A stretch of DNA of 64,000 nt from Nematostella vectensis (lineage: Eukaryota; Cnidaria; Anthozoa; Actiniaria; Edwardsiidae). A program made the translations under genes and the position numbers. Positions 13,401 through 24,100 of this stretch are shown one piece after another. The notes below the pieces were generated by a model that saw nothing but the letters and a program-made list of their open reading frames with translations, made no database searches and was not told the origin of the DNA. Within the stretch, counting starts at the first letter, position 1. Each line of letters begins with the position of its first letter. The DNA lies in NCBI RefSeq assembly GCF_932526225.1, contig NC_064041.1, positions 10,398,813 through 10,462,812 on the forward strand, in the 5' to 3' direction.

Positions 13401-14866
13401 CAGCCATAATGGAGACTATCACAGCTCTGGGTATATCAGCCATAATGAGGACTATCAGCCATAATGGGGTCTATCAGCAGCGCTAGGTCTCTCAGCCATT
13501 ATGGGGTCTATCAGCAGCGCTGGGTCTCTCAGCCATAATTGGGTCTATCAGCAGCGCTGGGTCTCTCAGACATTATGAGGTCTATCAGCAGCGCTGGGTC
13601 TATCAGCCATAATGGGGTCTATCAGCCATATAGGGTCTATCAGCAGCGCTGGGTCTATCAGCCATAATGGGGTCCATCAGCCATATGGGGTCTATCAGCA
13701 GCGCTGGGTCTCTCAGCCATAATGGGGTCTATCAGCAGCGCTGGGTCTCTCAGCCATAATGGGGTCTATAAGCAGCGCTGGGTCTACCAGCCATAATGGG
13801 GTCTATAAGCAGCGCTGGGTCTACCAGCCATAATGGGGTCTATCAGCAGCGCTGGGTCTATCAGCCTTATGGGGTCTATCAGCAGCGCTGGGTCTACCAG
13901 CCATAATGGGGTCTATCAGAAGCGCTGGATCTATCAGCCATCATGGGGTCTATCAGCAGCGCTGGGTCTACCAGCCATAATGGGGTCTATCAGAAGCGCT
14001 GGATCTATCAGCCATCATGGGGTCTATCAGCAGCGCTGGGTCTATAAGCCATAATGGGGTCTATCAGCCATACGGGGTCTATCAACAGCGCTGGGTCTAT
14101 AAGCCATAATGAGGTCTATCAGCAGCGCTTGGTCTATCAGCCATTATGGGGTCTATCAGCAGCGCTGGGTCTCTCAGACATTATGAGGTCTATCAGCAGC
14201 GCTGGGTCTATCAGCCATAATGGGGTCTATCAGCCATATAGGGTCTATCAGCAGCGCTGGGTCTATCAGCCATAATGGGGTCCATCAGCCATATGGGGTC
14301 TATCAGAAGCGCTGGATCTATCAGCCATCATGGGGTCTATCAGCAGCGCTGGGTCTATAAGCCATAATGGGGTCTATCAGCCATATGGGGTCTATCAGCA
14401 GCGCTGGGTCTATAAGCTATAAAGGGGTTTATCAGCCATTATGAGGTCTATCAACAGCGCTGGGTCTATAAGCCATAATGGGGTCTATCAGCAGCGCTTG
14501 GTCTATCAGCCATAGCGGGGTCTATCAGCTGCTCTTGGTCTATCAGCCATAACGGGGTCTATCAGCAGCGCTTGGTCTATCAGCTATAACGGGGTCTATC
14601 AGCAGCGCTTGGTCTATCAGCCATAACGGGGTCTATCAGCAGCGCTTGGTCTATCAGCTATAACGGGGTCTATCAGCAGCGCTTGGTCTATCAGCCATAA
14701 CGGGGTCTATCAGCAGCGCTTGGTCTATCAGCCATAACGGGGTCTATCAGCAGCGCTTGGTCTATCAGCCATAACGGGGTCTATCAGCAGCGCTTGGTCT
14801 ATCAGCCATAACGGGGTCTATCAGCAGCTCTTGGTCTATCAGCCATAACGGGGTCTATCAGCAGCG
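10419..14866. repeat. 4.4-kb satellite of 37-bp units with higher-order repeats
   Basis: The basic unit is about 37 bp and is itself a dimer of two related halves: 'ggggtctatcagcagcgct' and 'gggtctatcagccataat'. Variant units recur in blocks. The landmark 'tctttcattcttac' occurs at 10661, 11713, 12545 and 13358, giving higher-order periods of 1052, 832 and 813 bp. The last part (about 14490-14866) is more uniform, with 'aacg' and 'cgcttg' variants. Because 37 is not a multiple of 3, all three frames are read in turn, which produces periodic peptides (GVYQQRWVYQP...). They look incidental. A degenerate relative lies at 53575-53765. Confidence 0.95.
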
Positions 14867-15343
14867 CAGCGTGTTATTTGGTGGTCGATTCCATACTTTT
14901 TAATAAAAAAAAAATCGATGTGACAAATAGGATGTGGGTCACATAAACACAAAATGACCGCCAACTATTTGTAATAAAAAAAAAGCTTTTGCTTTTATAA
15001 AAAAATCGGAGTTCGTAAACGTTACTTCTTACTTACTTCTTGTATCGAGAGTGATCTGTCAAAATAAGAAGTGTTGTGCACCATCTCGCTCTGATTAAAT
15101 AAGCGTTTATGCACTGTCCTTTAATGGATTGAATTGAAGTTGTTCAAAAGTCTTGCAGTTGTAGTTTGCGAATCGTTTTGTTTAGCGATGGAGCTAAAGA
15201 ATCTAATCTACTTTCTTTTCGAGGTAGGAAAAATTTAATCTATCTATGAAATGAACTACCGCAACTATTCGAATTCTATTTCAGATTTGATTTTCCCCGC
15301 GCTCGAAGGTTTTGTTCACACATCTTCAGGGGCAGCGCACCGT

Positions 15344-15364
15344 GGGGGGGGGGGGGGGGGGGGG
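15344..15364. repeat. Long poly-G tract
   Basis: About 20 consecutive G residues in the non-coding start of duplication copy A, followed by a T tract. The equivalent site in copy B (54853-54878) is interrupted by A residues. The exact length is prone to sequencing error. G-quadruplex formation is possible. Confidence 0.8.
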
Positions 15365-15986
15365 TATTAAATTTGCCTCCATTTTTTTTTTTTTTTTCAA
15401 AAAAGAGGGAAAGAAAATTCTAAATAATGTTCTATGGCGTAAATTTCAGCTGAGATTCCCTTGGATTTGATAAGTGTTCAAGGCTGCGTTATTGTTCTAC
15501 TACTCCTTTGGAAATCTACATTCTAATAACAACCGTAATGCGAATAAAAACACTTTGTTAAAAAAAAAAAAAACTTTGTTAAAAAAGGGTTCGTTACAGT
15601 AATTTTTGTATTTTACCAAAATACATGGGTAGACTACTTCTACCCATGGGATCCAAGCCGTCCTGGGAATTATCAACTGACCAAAAAAGAACCAACTGCA
15701 TGTGTAAGATAAGGGATCTGTGACGCCAAGTAAAAAAATAAAAATGTTTCCCGTCCCCGCCCTCATCAATTTTTGGGGCCTCTTCAAATTTGTTGTTATT
15801 TGTGATATTCAACTAAAAGACTTTATTTCACTTTTTTCGCCATTTCATGGACATTTGCTTCGTACTCCTTGTGAGCAAAACACTCCTTTAATATTCGACA
15901 ATGTAGAAAGATTTTGTTTACGTTATGATATGCAGTCAGTAAAAAAAAAACCTATTGGTCGAGACCTTTGGATATAATAAAAATAG

Positions 15987-16001
15987 GCAGTCAAAGACTG
16001 C
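15987..16001. other. 3'-terminal hairpin of the Helentron
   Basis: GCAGTC-AAA-GACTGC, a 6-bp stem with a 3-base loop, starts two bases inside the element boundary defined by the empty site. On the element strand it reads hairpin then CT at the very end. Rolling-circle elements of this group use a 3' hairpin near the terminus as a termination signal, which fits. Confidence 0.75.
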
Positions 16002-16688
16002 ATGTGACTCAAGGTATAATGCATAAGAAACGTAAAGAGTAGAGACTTTAGTGTAGGTCTTAGCATAGTGAATTGTTTCTGAAGAAGTTAGAATTTACAG
16101 TGTAAGCATAAGAAACAGAAAGATGTGAAAAATTAGGTTGTGTGGCTAAACACCATAAAAATGTTCAATTTTGCAAAATATAAACATTTTATTTCCACTT
16201 CAATATAAATATATAACGTGAATACAATTTTTGTGGCTTTTCAAAAATATTGATATAGTTATAATATGAACAGTAACATCTTATATAAAAATATATTCAA
16301 TAAAATCCCTTTAAAATAATATTTGTCTGTACTTTCACTCTATTTTGTAATATAATTGTGAAATGTTTGTTGATTAGAAACAATATATCATGGATGGTCT
16401 TGGTTGACCAATAACTAGATTTTGGCTTATACAATATGATCAATATGAGTTGAATATCAGCAAGACCATTGTACACAGTCATCTAGATACAATATGAACA
16501 AGAACAATAATGCTGGTTCCAGTTTTACAACTAAACGAACTCTAAATTTAACTTTTTTGAATGAATTTCTCTGTATTATACAAGAAAAGCAGAGAATATC
16601 AGACATTATGCCTGTAGTTCAACAAAAACTCAAAATATGCAAATAAATGTTTTTCTGTAGTGTTTATATCTTCGACGTGTTTTGAGGT

Positions 16689-17964
16689 CTAAAAGAGAAC
16701 CTGATGAATGACAGAGGTTGAATTATCCACAATAAGTTGCTTAGTTCCAGCAGTTAAGAAAAGCTTGTTCAGTTCTTTAGGTGATAAGTCATCTATTCTA
16801 GTGTCGCCTTTGTTGATGGAGATGAGAAAACTTTGCAGGCCATCATTAAAGCATGTGTACATCTGCATTTTGCCATCAGTTTTCTTGACAGTTAAGTTGC
16901 AAACCAGTTTTGTTTGGCATTCTGAAAAGAGCATAGTTGTTTGGCAAGTTGGCAGGGGACATGTTATCATGTCATCTTCACTATCATCTTGATTTAGCGT
17001 GGTGTTGCATACAACACAAGAGTTTGCTGCTTTCACATTGGCACCGATAAACCGTCCCTCGATAATATTTTCAGCAAATTGCTCAGATGTTAAGTTTATG
17101 TCATGGATTTGTCGATCAGCTGGTTCAATTGATGTTGAAGTATTTGTAGATAGATATTTAACGTCATCAAATACTCTGATTCTAACATTCTTAAATGTGT
17201 ACGTTTTTCCACATTCTACTCTGTCAATGAGGTCTTCCCAGAGAGTGAGTTTTATTGTGCTATGCTCATCATTAATGATACAGTCTGATTTCTTTAGCTG
17301 TTGACCTTGTTTAATGATCAATTGATTTTCGTGATTCTTTGTTACCACCTTAGCAACAATGTCAACTGCCTTGTATTCTGGTGCTGATAACGCTTCTTGC
17401 ACCGTCACAATAGATGAGACAACTTGGGAGTTATATGAGAATTCTGGCGCTGCTGATGTTATCTTTGATTTTTTCGTCATTCTGAACTCTTCAGAGGTAC
17501 TGGTGCTAGCCATTCTTTTGGTGGCTGTGATTTTTATTGGTGATTTATTTTGGTATGGTTCAAGGAGATTTTTTCTTAGCTGTGGGTCATAGCACACGGC
17601 ACGGACCTTTTCAGCTTCTCCAGTTTGGACAAGACAGTCAAAGTATGGTTTTCTGTTTTTTTTTTCGCATGCTTAACAGGACTTAGGCTATGAACAAAAC
17701 CCTCTAGTTGAACATCTGAAAGAATAGAACTTATTTTAGTCATTGCAAACACATTGTTTATTATGCTTTACACAACAAAGAAATATATATCTTACCTGGT
17801 GAGTCGTCAGCTTTGTTGAGTTGTTGTTGTCTGCAATTAAAAGGAGATGTTATGTAATAATATTAGCAAAGAGTACAAAGATATTACCTAAGATAAGATG
17901 GAAACGAAAAATAGAAATGAAATTAAGATACAAGTACTTACGGGTTTGTTGTAGGAGTGCTCAT
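16689..17964 (-). pseudogene. RPA-like single-strand DNA-binding protein of the Helentron, frameshifted
   Basis: Exons on the minus strand are 17964-17942 (ATG AGC ACT...), 17830-17796 and 17715-16689, with GT-AG sites and matching phases. The product resembles replication protein A large subunit. An OB-fold region (VDIVAKVV... LTLWED... TYTFKNVRIR) is followed by a Cys-rich zinc region (CVVC ... CPLPTC) typical of the RPA DBD-C domain. Helentrons carry such genes, presumably to coat the displaced strand. In the last exon a run of ten A residues (17656-17665 as T on the plus strand) puts the upstream part (GFVHSLSPVKHAKK) out of frame with the rest (KPYFDCLVQTG...). One base changed in the run would restore the frame. 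The open frame from 17597 downstream is 302 residues and intact. Decay, a sequencing error or slippage could explain it. Confidence 0.75.
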
Positions 17965-18183
17965 GTTGGTATTCTGTAATGAAATAAAGTGTATCTAAAC
18001 AATTGCACTATTGAGTGTATTTAACTGTGTTTCTAATACTTAATATTTATAATAAGTACCTAATTATTCAGAATACTGGTAGTCTTATAAGAACATAATC
18101 AGTATGTGCTAATGTTAAATAAACTAGTGTGTAATGTAAATTGTTTGCACTGTATTTATAGACTCCATTATCAATTTTTGCCT

Positions 18184-19318
18184 TTAGTTAATGAAGCTGT
18201 TTATCAATACACAAATGGCTTTATGATCAGAAAAATATGTCTCCAAAATCTGAAAGCTTGTTTGCACTTCAGGTAAATTAATGTAGATGTGGTCAATACA
18301 GGTTTTACTGTCTGTTGTACTACATGAAACTAGCTGTCTATAACAATTTTGTGTTATAAAAAAGTTATAAAGTGATGCACGGCGTGATTCACTGAACCAG
18401 TTCACATTGAAATCACCAATAAAAATGTTAATTTGTGTTGGTAGAGAGTCTAGTGTCTCTTTCATAGCATTACATAATTCTGTTATTGATACTGTTGGTG
18501 AGCTGTATACTCCCACTATTGTAATATGAGGTATGATCATAAACCTCAAAATAGTTATTTCTACACCATGTATATTTACAAAATGGATATCCTGGGTAAT
18601 AGTCAAGACGGCTATACACTGCTGTACCTCCATATGGCCTTACATTTTGTCTTGGTGTACCATCATTTCTGAACAATGTATAGTTTTTATCATCTAATAG
18701 ATATGAATCATCATTTTCATGCTGAAAAAATCTTGTTTCTGAAAAAATATTTACATCAGTGCTTGAGTAATTTAAGTCATGACGTATGTCATCTATATGC
18801 TTGTGCAATGATCTTGCATTGAGAAAACAGATTTTAATACTAGCTTGAGGTGCTTCATATATGGGACTAACAGAAAGTGACAGTTTTCCTTCAGTTCTCA
18901 ATCGATGCATTTCAGTTTGGACGTCAGTATTAACAGCTATTTTGCTTTCACATAAGTCAGTTATATATAGACCATCTATAGTTGTTACTCTACTTAATCC
19001 TACATAATGTATATGAGGAATGGCTCTTTTGGTTTCAAAATTTACTACAATTCTACTTTCAGTATCACCCTGTGATCTATGTATTGTTTTAGCAGCAGCA
19101 GGTCTAAGTGGAAATTGTTTTCTCATCACGTGTACAGATCTTGTTCTACCTACAGCAAATTGAGTGCTACTAGGTTTGATTGGTGTCCATGTTGGTTCAA
19201 TATCATTGACATATAGCTGTCTATTATCATGCCTGGTTTTTTGACCAACATCAGCATGATCAAACTGTACCCATATAATACCTGATGGTTTGTCTGTTTT
19301 ATGTATTTGCATAAATTT
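18184..19318 (-). pseudogene. Helentron helicase C-terminus fused to AP-endonuclease-like domain, frameshifted
   Basis: This is the continuation of the helicase after the LINE insertion. It resumes at 'KPSGIIWVQFDHADVG' and carries late helicase motifs (PLRPAAAKTIHRSQGDT, then HYVGLSRVTTIDGLYI). In the same frame an exonuclease-endonuclease-phosphatase domain follows: IKICFLNARSLHKH at the start, GGTAVYSR in the middle. The frame then breaks near 18590. The rest continues in another frame (ORF 18184-18633) with GDFNVNW, CIDHIYI and the terminal SDHKAI motif. These match the N-terminal, GDFN and SDH motifs of apurinic-type endonucleases from non-LTR retrotransposons, a known Helentron component. 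One frameshift makes it a probable pseudogene. Confidence 0.8.
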
Positions 19319-20115
19319 TATAATAATAATAATAAATAATAATAATAATCTTTATTGAGGAGAGCTTTTTCATTTTTCAAAAAGGACCTCGACTTATAAA
19401 TAATAACAGTAATCTATAAAAAATATATGGAAAAAAAAATTAAGAAAAAAAATATATTGTTGATATATCGTTACATTAAAAAAAATACTATGATAAAAAT
19501 ACCTAGGTTAAAATTTGAGAAATACTACGTTTAAAAGTACAAATATTTGTGCATCTCTTAATGTCCTGGCTAAGTGAGTTAAAATCCTTGACTGCATGGT
19601 ACTCAGTTCTTTGTTTGCCCCAGTTTCTTTTCACACTAGGGAGCCTAATATTACATTTGTTTCTGGTATTATAATTATGTTGATCTTCGAGTTTTAACAG
19701 ATCCATTTCATGCTCTACGAGACCATTTAAACATTTAAAGACATATACACATCTTCTAAGAAAACGCCTCTTTTCTAGAGGTAACCACTTAAGTTTGGCT
19801 AAAGCGTCTGTTGCCGACGAGTACAGTGGTCTATCAAGTATTATTTTTGCAGCCTTGTTCTGGAGGATTTGTAAATTTGACATGATAGTGACATTATGCT
19901 TATCGCCCCAAACTAAATCAGCATATTCGAAAAGGGGCAGAACTAGACTATTATAATAAAGAAGTCTAGCTCTAAAAGGCAATAAATGCTTAATGCGCCT
20001 TAGAAGACCGAGTCTTTGGTTGATTTTGCCAGATAAATATTCAACATGCTCTGACCATGTCAAGTCGGAAGATATGAATACTCCAAGATATTTGAAATTA
20101 CTCACATTAGATACA
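19319..20115 (-). mobile_element. 5'-truncated LINE (CR1/L2/Jockey-like) inserted in the helicase
   Basis: The minus strand encodes the C-terminal end of a non-LTR reverse transcriptase: FKYLGVFISSDLTWSEHV, LLYYNSLVLPLFEYADLVWG, ILQNKAAKIIL and the stop at 19503. Downstream is a short 3' UTR ending in an ATT/ATTT microsatellite (19319-19349), typical of CR1/L2-type elements lacking poly(A). The helicase is interrupted at its '..DDGMTNGAGSVI' stretch and resumes at 'KFMQIHKTDKPSG'. ATAAA at both edges may be the target-site overlap. The insertion happens to keep an open frame, creating a helicase-RT chimeric ORF (19503-21173). Confidence 0.85.
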
Positions 20116-21173
20116 TTTATGACACTACCAGCACCATTGGTCATACCATCATCATTTCTAGTGTTTAGTGATATCTCTGTTCTTTCACCAATTGCCAAAT
20201 GCAAAACAGAATGCAGTTGTTTTGTTTTTCTAGGATCTTTAGGTATTTGCTTTAATATTTTGTCTCTAAGTTCTTCCGAATCTGTTCCAATGACAGTGTC
20301 ATGTGCTTTAATAGAGTATTTTGGACCCTGAAGAGCATTATGAGCTTTATAGTTGAAGTCATTGACTTTAGCATTTTGAATAAATAAATGAGGTGCATCT
20401 TTGGGATACTGAGCACTAGTGTGGTTAAGAATTCTTTCCTTTAATTTGATTATACCCTCTTTAGTATGATTTCCCTCTCTTAATCTATTCAATAATTCAG
20501 CAAAGTCTTTGCTTTCCCCCCTCTGTCGCATGATTTCTTTAAGTTCAAACATTTTGAAAAGTTCTTGCCATACATTAGGTGCAAGAACACCATATTCATC
20601 ATTATCCATGTCTTTAAATATATAACCATCCATTACAGGTTGTAATTGAAACAAATCTCCTATAGCAACAATACTAACACCGCCAAATGGTAGCGAGCTG
20701 CCTTTGATGTCTTTAAGTCTATTATTGAATTGGACATTAAACATAGTATTACCAACCATAGATATTTCATCTACAAATATCAACTTAAGTCCACCTATTT
20801 GACATCTTAATGTATTAAGCCTACTTGAATCAAGTTTCTTATAGTTCTTTAATGACTGACAGGCTGGTACTGCTAAAGCACTATGAATGGTATTGCCCTT
20901 TATATTATATGCTGCTTTCCCTGTGGGTGCTAACATAAGTATTTTTGTTTCAGCAAAATTAACGCCAGGTCTGGTGTTATAATATTTCAAAGCAGCTTGG
21001 TATAAGGCTTTAGTGACATGTGATTTACCCACACCTGCACCACCACTTAGAAAGCAGTAAAATGCCTCACCAGAAGTTTTTATTAAATGTAGTACATGAT
21101 AGAAAAATTCTTTTTGCTCTTTATTCAACGTCTGTACCATACATCTATATTCATCATCTGGCAGTTCATTCAT
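20116..21173 (-). pseudogene. Helentron PIF1-like helicase, N-terminal half
   Basis: SF1B helicase of the Pif1 family that unwinds DNA during rolling-circle transposition. Walker A (GGAGVGKSH) is near residue 44 of the ORF starting at 21173, motif Ia (MLAPTGKAA) near 80, Walker B (LIFVDEISM) near 132, motif III (IVAIGDLFQLQPV) near 168 and motif IV (LKEIMRQ) near 213. It is in the same frame as the Rep ORF, separated by a single TGA at 21198-21200 and 24 further bases, so Rep and helicase were almost certainly one RepHel protein. It is cut by the LINE at about residue 352. Confidence 0.85.
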
Positions 21174-21197
21174 AATAAGTGTTTCAGTATTATCAAC

Positions 21198-24100
21198 TCA
21201 TGGCATTCCTAAATCATCTGATAGATTATAGTTTCCAGTGAAGTCAGGATGTAAGTCTTGATCACCTTCAGCTCGGTCTTGTTGTTCAAGATTTTGAGTA
21301 CAAGGTGCTATCTCATCAAATCTATCCTCTAATCTATTCATGTCTTGTTGTATTTCATTAAAGTCCTCATTGCAAACTGCATATTGTTTCATTTGTTCAT
21401 TGATGACATTGGCAAGTAACATATAGCGTTCTTCATAAGATGAAAATGTACCAAGAATATCAGTTTCTTCATTTCGCCATGGAGTAAATAGCATTAGAAG
21501 TTCACGATAATGTTTTTCCGGCTCAGCTTCCTTATTAAACCACACACTTCTAATTATCCTAGCCTTTGCTCGTTTTTTAGTTTTGCTACGTGGTGTTTTC
21601 TGAGCTTCTGTATCATCATCATCATTTAGATTATCATCAACAAAATTCTCTAACGGAAGACCATCAACATCAACTTGATTAGTTTGTTTTACATAAGGCT
21701 TTCCAGCACAATCATACCATGCTGCCCAGTCTGCAAGTGTGATATTTCCTAGTTTTAGAGGGCGCTTTGAATATCTTTTGAGTAAACCACTGGTATAGAT
21801 TTCTTCAGAGTCATCATCCATTTCATTAATATTATCCATTGGTTTTAATAGGTCAACTCTTTCATTAGGTGGTGATGTATTTATAAATATTATCTGTCTA
21901 GATGATTTTCTCATTGGAAGCTGTAACACAATGTACACTGCTTCTTGTGCACTTATCTCAACATTATTGAGGAACTTACTTCCAATATCCCTTACTTGTT
22001 GTTTTATTGTTTTATTACCTTGCCTAGCTTCAGTACATGCCTCTCTTAAAAGTTCACTCATGCCTTTCTGGCCTTTTGATATATAATTCACTATGTACAC
22101 AGCACATGCATAGACATCTAAGACAAACTGTATATACATGTTAGCTCTCCATGCAGAGAGACAATCAGGGTTGTAATTATTTATGCGTAATTCATTGGGA
22201 TTTCTTTTCAGAAACACAGTAGGTGTGTTAATCGATGAACTTACAGCAAGTAAATAGTTTTGTTTAGTGATATTAAGGTTCACGAGTAACTGGTCAAATG
22301 TAATATCTTCACCTTCTTTGCTTTCATCTAGATACACTTGAATTGCCTTCCAATTATCTCTATATATTTTTATTTCCTTTTCGGGTGTATCCTCATCTAG
22401 AGGATATATTATCATAGTTTGCTTCATTGGTGGCTGTGGATAGTTAAATCTACATTTGCTACTTGTATTTTTACGGCATGTATGCGAATGTCTATGTACC
22501 TGTCTATTAACCAAGACTAGTAAATCAGCATTGTCTACTGGCTTTTGCCAAGTTATTATCTTATCAATAAATGATGTGACATCTTCATCACTATCTATTT
22601 GAAATTGTGGTGCATCTTCAAGCCACATCAGCATATGTATATGAGGAGACCCTCTTTGCTGATATTCTACACGGTAAAACCAGTCAGATATTTTACCTAA
22701 AGGTTGAGCAGAACTGAACAAGAAGTTTGTTAAAAATTGATTAACTTGATAATCAAAGTGTCTTGCACATGTCACAGGGTCACTCTGAATTAAGCGACAC
22801 CTGTCATCCCAATTAAAATTGTCTATTTGTTCATCAGTGTATTCCTTATTGTCTACAAGCTGACCAAGTATTCTAAGTAGGTGCATCCATTGTGTTTCAG
22901 CTGATGAGAAACTACAAAATAGTGTAGCAGGACCTAACTGCCTAATCATTGCAAACAGATCTTTTTTAGCTTTTTCAAAGTATGGAGGTGAACCTCTCAA
23001 TGCATTTAAAAATTTGTATCCATCATCATGACGAATCAATCTGTCTATTGATCCTTGCTGTTTAAGTTGTCCAGCAGTAATATTTTTGTTGTTTCCCTTA
23101 CATTTTCTCAGAGCTATATGTGATTTTCCTAAGAGAATTTTCATTTGCAACTTTTTTGTTTTGTAAAATATATTTTCAATGCACACTGCAGCTCGTCTGT
23201 CAGACCGTCTCAACTCTGATTTACATATATCACTATAGTTAATATCGACTAATCTTTGTTTATTGTCAATTCGTGGTTGTCCAAGAAATATTCCAGGGTA
23301 TGCTAACTCTTCACAATATTTGTCTCTAAAAACACTTAATGGTCTATTCCCTTCACCTGGAGCAATATTTAATATGTTTTGCCTTTCATTATCTTCTAAA
23401 AAGTCAGTTGCTGTAAACATAGTATCAGTAACACCAGCAATTGTTTCTGCTTCATCTTCATGTGATTCATTTTGGTCTAGCCCTTCAGAATCAATATCAT
23501 TGTCATCAGTTTCATCTATTGTATCTGACTGTACCTTCTCATTAATTTCATCATTATCAGCTCTGTTGTATTGATTGATCCAGTCATTATTCAGTACTAT
23601 ACCTTCATCTCTATATAAACTACTATGTGTTATAAGCCAATTTGCTGCTTGAAGTACTTTATATGGTCTTACATTTAGTGACAGTGCAGAACTCTTATAT
23701 TTCAGCATCCGCTTTAAATTAACTTTAATTGTAGCAGTTTGATTTTGCAATCGTGGTAATATATTAACTGTATTAGTTACATCAGCAGGTACATTAACAA
23801 TATTTCCATGTATCTTAAGCTGTCTCCCCCTAGGTGCCTGCATTAATTTTTGAAATGCAATTCTTGGAGCTAATAATCTACATTCTAGTTCATTGAGATC
23901 AAAGAAATCTGGTTTATCTGGAAATGCCATACCATTCGCTACAGCACATGGTGGGACTTTATTTTTTTGCAAATAATTAGAGCATGTTCTACAAACCCAT
24001 TCTTTGTTACCAACACTTATCTTATTTGATAGATATTTCACAACATCAGGATTTGATTGTCTCAGCTTAGTAGTACTACTCACACTATGTTTATACCATA

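Noticed and set aside
10712-14275. A series of open frames with a periodic peptide (GVYQQRWVYQP...)
   Set aside because: The 37-bp satellite rotates through all three frames, so a 37-residue periodic peptide arises automatically. Frames are broken often and there is no start context or splice support.
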